NCBI RefSeq assembly: GCF_019317285.1
Contig: NZ_CP079218.1
Location: forward strand, 4,712,001-4,776,000
Length of the DNA stretch: 64,000 nucleotides
From: Pedobacter sp. D749
GTDB lineage: Bacteria > Bacteroidota > Bacteroidia > Sphingobacteriales > Sphingobacteriaceae
Reading direction: 5' to 3'
Shown piece by piece: positions 8,818 through 16,881 of this stretch. The translations under genes were made by a program, and so were the position numbers. Each line of letters starts with the position of its first letter. Within the stretch, counting starts at the first letter, position 1. Below the pieces are notes generated by a model, which ran no database searches, was not told the DNA's origin, and saw only the letters and a list, made by a program, of their open reading frames with translations.

Positions 8818-9351
8818 TTATATGCCATTCACTTTCATAAACGATAACTCTTTCCCGTCGAAATGATCATCGTCTATGCTATAAGATTTAATATCCGCAA
8901 TTTTCATTTCATCAACTGCATCAACAAAATTCTGGAACTTAGCCGTTTTGCCCGGTTTGATGATCACAATCATATACTTTGATGGATTGTTTTGATGGGT
9001 AGCTGCCACCAATAGCTTATTCGAAGCAATTTCCTTTTGGAGACTTGCCATAGGAATCACTTTCATATTGGCCTTTTCAATAGTCCCCATATAAGAAACT
9101 GCCTTGTTGTCTTTACCCAGTACAATGGTCATGGTGCGTGATTCGGGAAAAGGAGCAGGATCAGGATTATGCTCATTAACTGGCTTAGCAATATCTGCAG
9201 CATTTAATTGGCTCAACGTTGTGGTGAGCATAAAAAAAGTAGTTAATAAGAACATCAGGTCTACCATCGCAGTAAGATCTACCTTTGGTGTTGCTTTTTT
9301 GGTTCTTCCTTTTACGGCCTTGCCGCTTTGAGATTCGTTTAGAGTTGCCAT
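8818..9351 (-). CDS. ExbD/TolR family biopolymer transport protein
   Basis: A 177-aa protein with a short cytoplasmic N-terminus, one membrane helix containing VDLTAMVDLMFLLTTFFML (residues about 24-42; the Asp in MVDL is the conserved proton-path residue) and a periplasmic domain. ExbD works with ExbB to energise TonB-dependent outer-membrane transport. I place the start at 9351 (MATLNES) because the 13 codons upstream form an unlikely hydrophobic leader. It is solitary: no exbB or tonB is adjacent, which is unusual and suggests an accessory subunit. Confidence 0.85.
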   Translation of the reverse strand: MATLNESQSGKAVKGRTKKATPKVDLTAMVDLMFLLTTFFMLTTTLSQLNAADIAKPVNEHNPDPAPFPESRTMTIVLGKDNKAVSYMGTIEKANMKVIPMASLQKEIASNKLLVAATHQNNPSKYMIVIIKPGKTAKFQNFVDAVDEMKIADIKSYSIDDDHFDGKELSFMKVNGI

Positions 9352-9403
9352 AATGATTAGGTTTTTAATGATGATGACAACCTTGATCAAATTGCATAAA
9401 AAA

Positions 9404-9425
9404 AGCAGCTAAAAATTTAGCCGCT
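9404..9425 (-). terminator. Rho-independent terminator of the superoxide dismutase gene
   Basis: On the minus strand, AGCGGCTAAA and TTTAGCTGCT form a stem with a very short loop and one G-U pair, followed directly by a run of seven T. It lies about 40 bases past the superoxide dismutase stop codon. Confidence 0.8.
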
Positions 9426-9462
9426 TAAGAAAGGTGAGTAATGACGATCATTTTAATACAGA

Positions 9463-9993
9463 TTATTTCACTGCTTCAATAACACCACAGCCCACTCGTG
9501 GTCCGGAGTTGCCTGTAGGTTGTGTGGTATAATCATCTGTACCGCCATGTACAATAATTCCCCTACCGATAATATTTTTAACATCGCCATCTTTTATACT
9601 CCATCTATCGGTAGTAACCGAAAGTGTGGCATGGCCTTTACTATCCAACATGATATTGCCGATATCGCCACTGTGGTAAGCTGCAGATCCCCATTTTCCA
9701 TGTGCTTCCTTCGTTGGATTCCAATGGCCATGTGTATTTTCGCCCATGTTGCCGCAATCGCCATGCTCGTGAAAGTGGACAGCAACATTGCTATCAGCTC
9801 GTGCAGCAAAATTCATCTCAATATCCATCTTAATTTTCCCATCGCTCAATTCGTAAAATTTTGCTGTTCCAATGGTTTTGGTATTATCAGCCGTTTCGGT
9901 TAATGTTGCCTGGGCAATTTCTTTGTCGGTTTTGGTACAGGCGCTTACAAAGGCAAGGACTGCAATGGCTATGCTTAAAAGATATTTTTTCAT
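9463..9993 (-). CDS. sodC: Cu/Zn superoxide dismutase, lipoprotein form
   Basis: A 176-aa protein that converts superoxide to oxygen and peroxide in the envelope. The start at 9993 gives a lipoprotein signal MKKYLLSIAIAVLAFVSAC; the 13 codons upstream add no plausible sequence. Copper and zinc ligands are visible in VHFHEHGDCG, the spaced His residues in NTHGHWNP and AYHSGDIGN, and IIVHGGTDDY. The disulfide pair is Cys in GDCG and Cys in GCGVIEAV, and GNSGPRVGCG contains the active-site Arg. The gene is monocistronic with its own terminator. Confidence 0.92.
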   Translation of the reverse strand: MKKYLLSIAIAVLAFVSACTKTDKEIAQATLTETADNTKTIGTAKFYELSDGKIKMDIEMNFAARADSNVAVHFHEHGDCGNMGENTHGHWNPTKEAHGKWGSAAYHSGDIGNIMLDSKGHATLSVTTDRWSIKDGDVKNIIGRGIIVHGGTDDYTTQPTGNSGPRVGCGVIEAVK

Positions 9994-10112
9994 TTTATTA
10001 AAATTTAGTTTACATACTAAACACATTGACAATCATTTAGTTTGATCTAAAACAGATGCTGGTAAAACCATTTCGAATACCACTTGTTTAATCATTATAA
10101 AATCGTATAACT

Positions 10113-10460
10113 ATGGAACAGCCAACTGCAATGAACACTTTGAGTCAAATTCTGGAGAAATTGAGGCTGAAAGGAAAAGATAACGAACTAAAAATGTCTG
10201 ACCACGGTAAGATGCAAAGTAAATCGTTGGGTAAAATTTACAAACCTGAGGATTTAACGATTGTTAAAACCTACCGCTTTGAAGGAGATTCAGATCCTGC
10301 GGATAATTCTGTATTGTATCTTCTGGAAGATCAGGATAAAAATATTGGATATATACTAGATGCTTATGGCATCTATTCGGATAACGACGGGCCATCTTTT
10401 GACGATTTCTTAAAAAAGATCCCAACTGAAAACAGAGACGAGCAGGAATTATTCAGTTAA
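10113..10460 (+). CDS. Conserved small acidic protein of unknown function
   Basis: A 115-aa soluble protein, acidic at its C-terminus, without a signal peptide or membrane segment. Residues about 8-60 contain a basic LRLKGKDNELKMSDHGKM segment, followed by a domain with YLLEDQDKNIGYILDAYGIY. I remember relatives in Sphingobacteriaceae carrying the database label phosphoribosylpyrophosphate synthetase; no phosphoribosyltransferase motif is present, so that label is not supported. An alternative ATG six codons in (10128) is possible. A strong hairpin follows the stop. Confidence 0.7.
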   Translation: MEQPTAMNTLSQILEKLRLKGKDNELKMSDHGKMQSKSLGKIYKPEDLTIVKTYRFEGDSDPADNSVLYLLEDQDKNIGYILDAYGIYSDNDGPSFDDFLKKIPTENRDEQELFS

Positions 10461-10474
10461 TAAAAATTTTAAAG

Positions 10475-10496
10475 ATGGCCCGGTTAACCGGGCCAT
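10475..10496. terminator. Bidirectional terminator hairpin between convergent genes
   Basis: A perfect 22-base palindrome (ATGGCCCGG-TTAA-CCGGGCCAT) lies between the stop of the small acidic protein gene on the plus strand and the stop of the TlpA-like gene on the minus strand. It is flanked by A-rich sequence on the left and T-rich sequence on the right, so it can serve both directions. Confidence 0.85.
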
Positions 10497-10498
10497 TT

Positions 10499-11701
10499 CT
10501 ATTTGTAAAAAACCAGAACTTTCATCTTTCGATCCTGTTTAACCAAGTCTAATCCGATATCGTTAATCGATTTCAGGATACCTTCTTTATTTCTCATCGC
10601 TACATCAGTTTTGATATTGTATCGTTTTGATAAACCTGTTTCGTCTACAACGGGGAAACTAAATTCATTACTCAGATAATCGTCGGCAAAGTTGGCTAAC
10701 GTAGCACCTTGCCCATCGTAACCTTGTCCACTAAAACTATAACTCAGTTTTACATCATTTGATTCTTTTTGGTTAAAATTTTTACTGATCAGCACATAAA
10801 CAGGCATCACCCGATATTCTATCCTCGCCTTTACAGGGAGTAATACCAGAAGTTTACTTCGTAGGATAATCATTAAACTATCCTTTTGTTCAGGCTTAAC
10901 CAGTAAGTCTAAAGAATAGAGTGTTTCCTTGTGATCAAAGTCGGAAACTTCTTTTTCGGGGAGTTCGTAAATCAATTGTTTTTCAGAAACGATACTATAA
11001 GCATCTTTATACAAGGAAGCCATCGAAGCATTGGTAAAGGTAATCCTACGACCATCGAAAGCACTTTTGTCGGTATACCGCATACTGCCCGAATGCTGGC
11101 CTTTTATATAACCGCGCAGCGTAAAACTGTGGATCAAAGTAGAATCAACAGCAAAAATATCACTGTTGTTATTTACCGGTTTCTCTTTAAATTCTGCTGA
11201 AGATTTTACGGCTAATCCTTTTACTAACCGATCAATCATTTGTTGATTAATCGAATCGCTTCTAACCAGGGCCACAACTTTACCCTTAGCATTTATAATT
11301 GCACTCTGCCCTACATACGCAAAGGCAAACAGCTTGTAAAAAAATCCCGTGGTATCACTACAGAGCCAAACCTTCGACGGTTTTTTTGTCAGGTAATTTT
11401 GGAGCCTCGAAGGCTTTTCATCAGAAATACCAATAACCTGAATGCTTGCGGGATTATGCGACTGTAGTTTAGCCAGCATATCCATTTCGGGAATGCATGG
11501 ACTACACCATGTACCCCACAAGTTTAAGATATAAATCTTATCCTGCTTTTGCCCAGGCTGAATAGACCTGACAGGCGAATTGATTAAATTTTTGATCAAT
11601 ATATCCGGAAATTGATCGCCGGCTTTGATCTGAATGCCCTGTGCCCATGCACCAGATGCCCATACAGATAATAATAGATTAAAAAATATTGCTTTCATCA
11701 T
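10499..11701 (-). CDS. TlpA/ResA-like thioredoxin-fold protein with C-terminal extension
   Basis: A protein of about 400 aa. A signal peptide (ending SGAWAQ) is followed by a TlpA-like thioredoxin domain (residues about 20-150) with the redox motif WGTWCSPCIPEM and a later Phe-Ala-Tyr-Val-Gly-Gln cis-Pro-like region, then about 240 residues of unknown family. TlpA proteins reduce or oxidise disulfides in the periplasm. The start at 11701 gives a regular signal peptide; the eight codons upstream do not. It is divergent from the histidine kinase gene at 11816. Fusions of TlpA with extra domains are common in Bacteroidota. Confidence 0.8.
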   Translation of the reverse strand: MMKAIFFNLLLSVWASGAWAQGIQIKAGDQFPDILIKNLINSPVRSIQPGQKQDKIYILNLWGTWCSPCIPEMDMLAKLQSHNPASIQVIGISDEKPSRLQNYLTKKPSKVWLCSDTTGFFYKLFAFAYVGQSAIINAKGKVVALVRSDSINQQMIDRLVKGLAVKSSAEFKEKPVNNNSDIFAVDSTLIHSFTLRGYIKGQHSGSMRYTDKSAFDGRRITFTNASMASLYKDAYSIVSEKQLIYELPEKEVSDFDHKETLYSLDLLVKPEQKDSLMIILRSKLLVLLPVKARIEYRVMPVYVLISKNFNQKESNDVKLSYSFSGQGYDGQGATLANFADDYLSNEFSFPVVDETGLSKRYNIKTDVAMRNKEGILKSINDIGLDLVKQDRKMKVLVFYK

Positions 11702-11815
11702 TTTTGTTTTACCAAAACTGAGCAAAACCCATTTTAAACTAAGTTACCGGAGATGTTATTTTAGGTTATATTATGTTAATGCAATATTTAGATTTAGAGA
11801 TTTAACATACATTTG

Positions 11816-13318
11816 ATGATGCGAAAAAGTGCCAACATTTTAATTGCAATCTGTTTTTCGGTAATGGCGGCACTTTTATCGTTGCAGGTATATTGGATTG
11901 TTAACTATTACAAAGCAACTTTAAAAGATTTTGAAAAGGAAGTGAACCTTGCTTTCGAAGATGGAATAAAAAAAGAGCTCGACTTACGCTGTGATACCAT
12001 TCAGAACATTATTGAAAAAAAACTTTTAGATACCAATGCTTTTTTGATTAGTGCAAAATTTGATAAAAAAGACAAAAAATATGTCTACACGGTTAGTGCA
12101 AAGGGTAATGAGAAAGATAAATTCTCATCGTCGTTTAGCTTATCAGATTATAGTAAGGCCCTTCCAAAAAACAAAAGTGATACCAGTGTGCGCAAACATG
12201 TTGCTGGCCAACTTGCAATGTTAATGAGAGAAGAAGATCTGGAAACACATACCATTTATTATAGAACACAAAAGCTTGGTCTGTTTATGGATGAACAGAC
12301 CAAGAAATACCAATTCGATACTACTCGTTTAAGGCCTGCATTTAACATTTATTTAAAAGCCCGAAATATTGAAACACCTTATCGCTTTATCGTTAAAAAA
12401 GTAGACAGCACCAATAATAAGGGTATAAAAAAGCTTGATTATGCTTTTGTTACGAGAGCGTTTCAAACCTACCGTTTCACCGATGATCAACGATACGTAA
12501 GAGCAATGTTTAAAAGTCCATCTGGTTACATTCTTTCCAGGATGGCTTTGCTTCTGTTTTCTTCGTTCGCTATGATCATTATAGTATCGGGTTGTATGAT
12601 CATTCTTTTAAAAAGACTTTTTTGGGAGAAAAGATTATCGACCATTAAAAACGATTTCATAAGCAATATTACCCATGAATTTAAAACACCCATATCAACC
12701 GTCTCAGTTGCCATTGAAGCCTTGAACAACCCCATCATCCGAAACGACGACGATAAATATAACCGGTACCTGATCCATGCAAAAAATGAAATTGAACGAT
12801 TGAATATTTTGGTTGATAAAGTATTAAATATCGCCATTTATGAGGATCGGAAATCTCCCTTACTAAAAGAAAAGGTCTTTTTCGGCAATAAAATAATGGA
12901 AATCATACACCTGCATGAAATTAAGGCCGGGAAAAGAATTGCTATCGATTATCAAAACAGAAGTGAAATAAACGAGATATATGTTGATTCTACTCAGTTT
13001 CAGCATGCCATAAGCAACATCATAGACAATGCAATAAAGTATTCAGGTGAAGAATCTCTAATCAAGATAAGCATTCAAAAGAAAGAGGATTTTCTAACGA
13101 TACAGGTTGAAGATAATGGCATTGGAATAGCTGAGAAAGACATTCCTGCCGTGTTCGAGAAATTCTATCGGGTAAGTACCGGCAATAGTCATCCGGTAAA
13201 AGGACATGGATTAGGGTTAAATTATGTGAAACAGATCATGCATTTGCACCATGGCTGGTATAAAATTGAAAGTAAACCCGGTAAAGGAACTAAAATCACT
13301 TTGGGATGGCCACTTTAA
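11816..13318 (+). CDS. Sensor histidine kinase
   Basis: A 500-aa membrane kinase: helix 1 about residues 8-30, an extracytoplasmic sensor region to about 238, helix 2 about 240-267, then HisKA with NITHEFKTP (phospho-acceptor His about residue 287) and a HATPase domain with DNAIKYS (N box), VEDNGIGI (G1) and GHGLGLNYV (G2). No HAMP domain is evident. ATG 11816 is preferred over the TTG one codon earlier. The 3' end overlaps the response-regulator gene by 13 bases, so the two form a translationally coupled two-component pair. The signal is unknown. Confidence 0.9.
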   Translation: MMRKSANILIAICFSVMAALLSLQVYWIVNYYKATLKDFEKEVNLAFEDGIKKELDLRCDTIQNIIEKKLLDTNAFLISAKFDKKDKKYVYTVSAKGNEKDKFSSSFSLSDYSKALPKNKSDTSVRKHVAGQLAMLMREEDLETHTIYYRTQKLGLFMDEQTKKYQFDTTRLRPAFNIYLKARNIETPYRFIVKKVDSTNNKGIKKLDYAFVTRAFQTYRFTDDQRYVRAMFKSPSGYILSRMALLLFSSFAMIIIVSGCMIILLKRLFWEKRLSTIKNDFISNITHEFKTPISTVSVAIEALNNPIIRNDDDKYNRYLIHAKNEIERLNILVDKVLNIAIYEDRKSPLLKEKVFFGNKIMEIIHLHEIKAGKRIAIDYQNRSEINEIYVDSTQFQHAISNIIDNAIKYSGEESLIKISIQKKEDFLTIQVEDNGIGIAEKDIPAVFEKFYRVSTGNSHPVKGHGLGLNYVKQIMHLHHGWYKIESKPGKGTKITLGWPL

Positions 13319-14001
13319 ATAAAATTCTCTTTGTAGAAGACGAGCCTGCACTTGCCGAAATAGTTAAGGAAACATTAGCCTTAAAAGGATTCGAAGTGAT
13401 ACATACTTTAACCGCTAAAGAAACCATTAGCCAATACCATAAATCAAAGCCCGACATATTAATATTAGATGTAATGCTACCAGATGGCGATGGCTTCTCG
13501 ATCGCAAAACAATTGAGACAGATTGATATGGCAACGCCGATTATATTTTTAACATCGAAAGCGCTCCCTGCCGATGTGGTAATGGGTTTCGAAAGTGGCG
13601 GCAATGACTATTTAAAAAAGCCTTTTAGTATAGAAGAGCTCACTATCAGGGTAAAAGCATTATTAAGCCAAAACCGACTTGTTTTTAAGCCGGAAAATGA
13701 AGAAAAGCAGCCAATAAAAATAGGCAACTATCAATTTTATTATCCAGAAGGCATTTTAACTACAGCGAATAGTCAGAGAACATTAACCACCCGCGAAGCT
13801 GAAATATTACAAATGCTTTTGCTCAATAAAAACAACATGCTGGAGCGTAATGTAATTTTGAATGCACTTTGGAGCAATAATGACTATTTCTCTGGCAGAA
13901 GTCTCGATGTGTTTATCACCAAACTAAGGAAATACCTGAAGGATGATCCATCTATTTTCATTATGAATATCAGGGGGCAGGGCTATAAATTGGTTTATTA
14001 A
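13306..14001 (+). CDS. OmpR-family response regulator
   Basis: A 231-aa two-domain regulator. The receiver has the acidic pair in FVEDEP, the phospho-acceptor Asp55 in ILILDVMLPDGDGF and the Lys in FLTSKA. A winged-helix DNA-binding domain follows from about residue 130, with LTTREAEILQMLLLN and the terminal IRGQGYKLVY typical of OmpR/PhoB proteins. It overlaps the histidine kinase gene by 13 bases and is its evident partner. The divergent TlpA-like gene may be a target, though no operator was identified. Confidence 0.93.
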   Translation: MATLNKILFVEDEPALAEIVKETLALKGFEVIHTLTAKETISQYHKSKPDILILDVMLPDGDGFSIAKQLRQIDMATPIIFLTSKALPADVVMGFESGGNDYLKKPFSIEELTIRVKALLSQNRLVFKPENEEKQPIKIGNYQFYYPEGILTTANSQRTLTTREAEILQMLLLNKNNMLERNVILNALWSNNDYFSGRSLDVFITKLRKYLKDDPSIFIMNIRGQGYKLVY

Positions 14002-14056
14002 GCTTTTACCACATTATAATTCCCTAATTTTGCGCCTCAATTTACGAGTGCCCTTA

Positions 14057-14911
14057 ATGAAAAGCAAAATCAATATTCCACCAATACCAGCAGTTTTATT
14101 ATCCATTATCAGTGTGCAATGTGGAGCGGCAATTGCAAAAGGGCTTTTCCCGCAGATTGGGGCTGCTGCAACAGCATCTTTACGGATCGGCTTATCTGCG
14201 GTAATCTTACTAATTGCCTTTAGACCAAACCTATTTAAACTTAATGCTAAACAATGGAAATACGTGATCTTGTACGGTGTGTGTTTAGGCGTAATGAATA
14301 TGGTTTTTTATATGGCCATAGCAAGAATTCCGATCGGTTTAGGGGTAACATTAGAATTCGTAGGACCTTTAGGACTAGCCATTTTTGGATCGAAGAAACC
14401 TGTTGATTTTCTGTGGGTGGTACTTGCTGCTACCGGTATTGTATTGATTACGCCATGGACAGGCACAGGACTTAATTTAGCCGGCGTACTGCTGGCACTT
14501 TTGGCCGGTGTTTTCTGGGCAGGCTATATCATTTTGGGAGGTAGAATTTCTAAAATAATGAAAGGTGGTGATGCTGTTGCTATTGGGATGTTATTTGCTA
14601 CAATAGTAATTTTACCCTTTGGGATTTATGGTGGCGGCTTAAGCACACTAAACCCGAAATTATTGGGTTTAGGAGCAGCACTTGCACTACTTTCAAGCGC
14701 CATTCCCTTTACCCTGGAAATGAGAGCCCTTAAACAGCTTCCAGCCCGGACTTTCAGTATTTTAATGAGTTTAGAACCTGCTATGGCCTCATTAGCCGCA
14801 CTTGTTTTTTTACAAGAATACCTCACATTAAAAGAGTGTTTTGCCGTGGCTTTTGTTGTCATTGCTTCAGCAGGTTCTTCATTAACAGCCAGGCACACAA
14901 AAAATAATTAG
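14057..14911 (+). CDS. EamA/DMT-superfamily exporter, RhtA-like
   Basis: A 284-aa integral membrane protein with about ten hydrophobic segments in two EamA repeats. Segments such as SVQCGAAIAKGLFPQIGAAA, ARIPIGLGVTLEFVGPLG and IPFTLEMRALKQLPARTFSI resemble the RhtA threonine/homoserine exporter group. The start at 14057 (MKSKINI) is preferred over an upstream TTG that would add a polar nonapeptide. It follows the response regulator by about 55 bases, and its last 4 bases overlap the end of the convergent monooxygenase gene. Substrate is an inference from family resemblance only. Confidence 0.85.
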   Translation: MKSKINIPPIPAVLLSIISVQCGAAIAKGLFPQIGAAATASLRIGLSAVILLIAFRPNLFKLNAKQWKYVILYGVCLGVMNMVFYMAIARIPIGLGVTLEFVGPLGLAIFGSKKPVDFLWVVLAATGIVLITPWTGTGLNLAGVLLALLAGVFWAGYIILGGRISKIMKGGDAVAIGMLFATIVILPFGIYGGGLSTLNPKLLGLGAALALLSSAIPFTLEMRALKQLPARTFSILMSLEPAMASLAALVFLQEYLTLKECFAVAFVVIASAGSSLTARHTKNN

Positions 14912-15192
14912 GCCAGTTTTTCTGTTTTATAAATTACAATACCATCTGTCAACTGATCAGCCTGTGCTACAAAGGCTAAAATATATGGGTGCTTATTGTG
15001 CAGATCTAAACCTGCCTGATCTTTCCATTCTTCCTGAAAAATAAAGGTATGATCAACTGTCGACTCATGCAGATCGTACTGAATGCAGGCTTCTTCCTTA
15101 CGAGAATTTACCACCATATCCAGCAGCATCGTTCTTAATGCCACGGTAGTTTCTTGTTTGCTTTTAACTATTGCTGTCAAATAAATGCTCAT
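14908..15192 (-). CDS. Antibiotic biosynthesis monooxygenase (ABM)-family protein, putative quinol monooxygenase
   Basis: A 94-aa single-domain protein with the ferredoxin-like ABM pattern: an N-terminal strand IYLTAIVKSK, a helix with ALRTMLLDMVVNSRKEEACIQYDLHES, the strand TFIFQEEWKD and the LDLHNKHPYI helix, where the conserved H-x(n)-HP region lies. The group includes YgiN-like quinol monooxygenases. The start overlaps the upstream flavodoxin-fold oxidoreductase gene by 29 bases. This pairing matches the E. coli mdaB-ygiN quinone redox pair and supports a shared quinone/quinol function. Confidence 0.85.
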   Translation of the reverse strand: MSIYLTAIVKSKQETTVALRTMLLDMVVNSRKEEACIQYDLHESTVDHTFIFQEEWKDQAGLDLHNKHPYILAFVAQADQLTDGIVIYKTEKLA

Positions 15193-15793
15193 ATACTTCT
15201 GTATTTAAAAAATTTTGGGTTAAATGTTCCTGGTATAATTTAAGTGCACTCCTAATATCTGCATTCTTTTCAACATCATGAAAATGGATGCCATCTATTC
15301 GCTCCATTCCGGTAAAGGCATTCATCCTGTGGAAACCAAACAAGACACCTTCATCCACACTGGTTTCCATAAAAAATTCTCCAGGCAGAGTAAAAGCTTC
15401 TTTTGGTGCATTCCATGATGATGTTACCATATATTTCCGTCCGTGTAGCATGCCACCTGTACCATAATTTCTGGTTGGATTATCCGCCTTACGCCCATCG
15501 CTAATGTAAATTCCTTTTTTATGACCTTCGGTAAATACCACATCAATATACTTTTTAAATCCATGTGGCAACTGGAACCACCAGATTGGGGTGTGGTAAA
15601 TTACAACATCCGCCCAAATATATTTCGCCACCTCTTCCCCGGGGTTATAATCGTGATTGATATTGGTTGTTTTTACTTCAAATTCTTTCATTGAAGAAAA
15701 AAAATCGACTGTTGCATTAGCTATTGTCTCGTTAAACCTGCCACCAGAATGACCAAATTTTTGTCCTCCGTTAATAATGAATATTTTTGTCAT
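15164..15793 (-). CDS. MdaB-like NAD(P)H:quinone oxidoreductase (flavodoxin-like fold)
   Basis: A 209-aa flavin enzyme. The N-terminus KIFIINGGQKFGHSGGRFNE is the MdaB-type FMN/FAD phosphate loop, and VVIYHTPIWWFQLPHGFKKY with the later GGMLHGRKYMVTSSWNAP segment matches modulator-of-drug-activity B proteins, which reduce quinones by two electrons. ATG 15793 is chosen over an upstream GTG that adds eight polar residues. The gene overlaps the ABM monooxygenase gene by 29 bases and is divergent from a LysR regulator gene, the likely controller. Confidence 0.87.
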   Translation of the reverse strand: MTKIFIINGGQKFGHSGGRFNETIANATVDFFSSMKEFEVKTTNINHDYNPGEEVAKYIWADVVIYHTPIWWFQLPHGFKKYIDVVFTEGHKKGIYISDGRKADNPTRNYGTGGMLHGRKYMVTSSWNAPKEAFTLPGEFFMETSVDEGVLFGFHRMNAFTGMERIDGIHFHDVEKNADIRSALKLYQEHLTQNFLNTEVYEHLFDSNS

Positions 15794-15892
15794 TTCGTTT
15801 TTTCTATTTGATAACACAAAATTACACTGCCTCTATCTATTATTAAAACAAGTTAATTCATAGCTTTGTATCAGAATTATAATACATCGGTT

Positions 15893-16795
15893 ATGGTTAA
15901 TTTAGAATGGTATAGAAGTTTTAAGGCAATTTATAAAACAGGAACCTTAACAGGAGCGGCAGAAAATCTGTTTATATCGCAACCTGGGGTAAGTTTGCAT
16001 TTAAGTTCTTTAGAAAGTTATGTTGGCTACAAGCTGTTCGAGCGAACAGGCAGAAAAATGATTCCTACCGAAAAAGGAAAAGTATTGTATAATTTTATAG
16101 TGGAGCCTTTGACCAAACTGGAGGATGCAGAAAAACATTTCCAGAAAAGTACGGAGAAACATACCCCAACCATTAGCGTAGGCATGTGTTTCGAAACTTT
16201 TCAGATTACGCTCGAACAGTATATTTCTACCCTTCCATTTAATGTCATTATCCGTTTTGGCGAATATCCCGAAATGCTCGATCAATTGGATAAAGGCATT
16301 TTAGACCTCATTATTACTCCACAAAAAGGTAGCTCACCAAATGTGGAACATGAAGCGTTTTCTTCCGAGACTATTGTTTTAGTAGGTGGAATAGAAACTG
16401 ACGGGCAGACTTTTGATTCGTTAGTTAAAAGGAAAGATCTGGCAGGAATGGAGGCCTGGTTAAAAAAGCAAAAATGGTATGGTACTGCGGGCGATATGGA
16501 ACACCTTTTACGCTTCTGGCAACTTAACTTCGGCAAGCATGCAGATTTTCGCCCTAACTACATTGTACCTAATCTCAATTCAATTGTCCGCTGCCTGTCT
16601 GGTGGAAAAGGCCTGGCCATTATCCCCGATTTTCTTTGCAAAAAAGAAGTTGAAGAAGAAAAAGTAAAGGTTATTTGGGAAGGCACCTCAAAGCTCACCA
16701 ACATTTTATACTTTGGTTGTAGAAAAAATACGCAGTATGCATCAGAAATTCACATAATCAAAAACCTTTTTAAAGAGGTTATGGTTAGTATATAG
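15893..16795 (+). CDS. LysR-family transcriptional regulator
   Basis: A 300-aa regulator. The N-terminal winged helix-turn-helix reads FKAIYKTGTLTGAAENLFISQPGVSLHLSSLE and is followed by the linker helix and a periplasmic-binding-like effector domain (from about residue 85). ATG 15893 is chosen; the TTG 27 bases upstream gives an atypical tail. It is divergent from the quinone reductase/monooxygenase operon with about 100 bases between the starts, the classic LysR arrangement for control of the neighbour. A TAGCTTTG box at 15861-15868 could be its minus-7 element. Confidence 0.9.
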   Translation: MVNLEWYRSFKAIYKTGTLTGAAENLFISQPGVSLHLSSLESYVGYKLFERTGRKMIPTEKGKVLYNFIVEPLTKLEDAEKHFQKSTEKHTPTISVGMCFETFQITLEQYISTLPFNVIIRFGEYPEMLDQLDKGILDLIITPQKGSSPNVEHEAFSSETIVLVGGIETDGQTFDSLVKRKDLAGMEAWLKKQKWYGTAGDMEHLLRFWQLNFGKHADFRPNYIVPNLNSIVRCLSGGKGLAIIPDFLCKKEVEEEKVKVIWEGTSKLTNILYFGCRKNTQYASEIHIIKNLFKEVMVSI

Positions 16796-16881
16796 TTTCT
16801 ATTGAAAATAGTTCCTGATTAGTCTGTTTTATTTTGAAACTTATTAAAATATTTTTTTAGATCACGTCCTAAAATTCCAGA

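Noticed and set aside
9520..9903. 127-codon plus-strand frame opposite the superoxide dismutase gene
   Set aside because: The minus strand encodes a clear Cu/Zn superoxide dismutase with all metal ligands; the plus frame is its shadow.
10113..10460. Phosphoribosylpyrophosphate synthetase label for the 115-aa protein
   Set aside because: The protein is far too short and lacks the PRPP-binding motif; the label seems to be a propagated database name.
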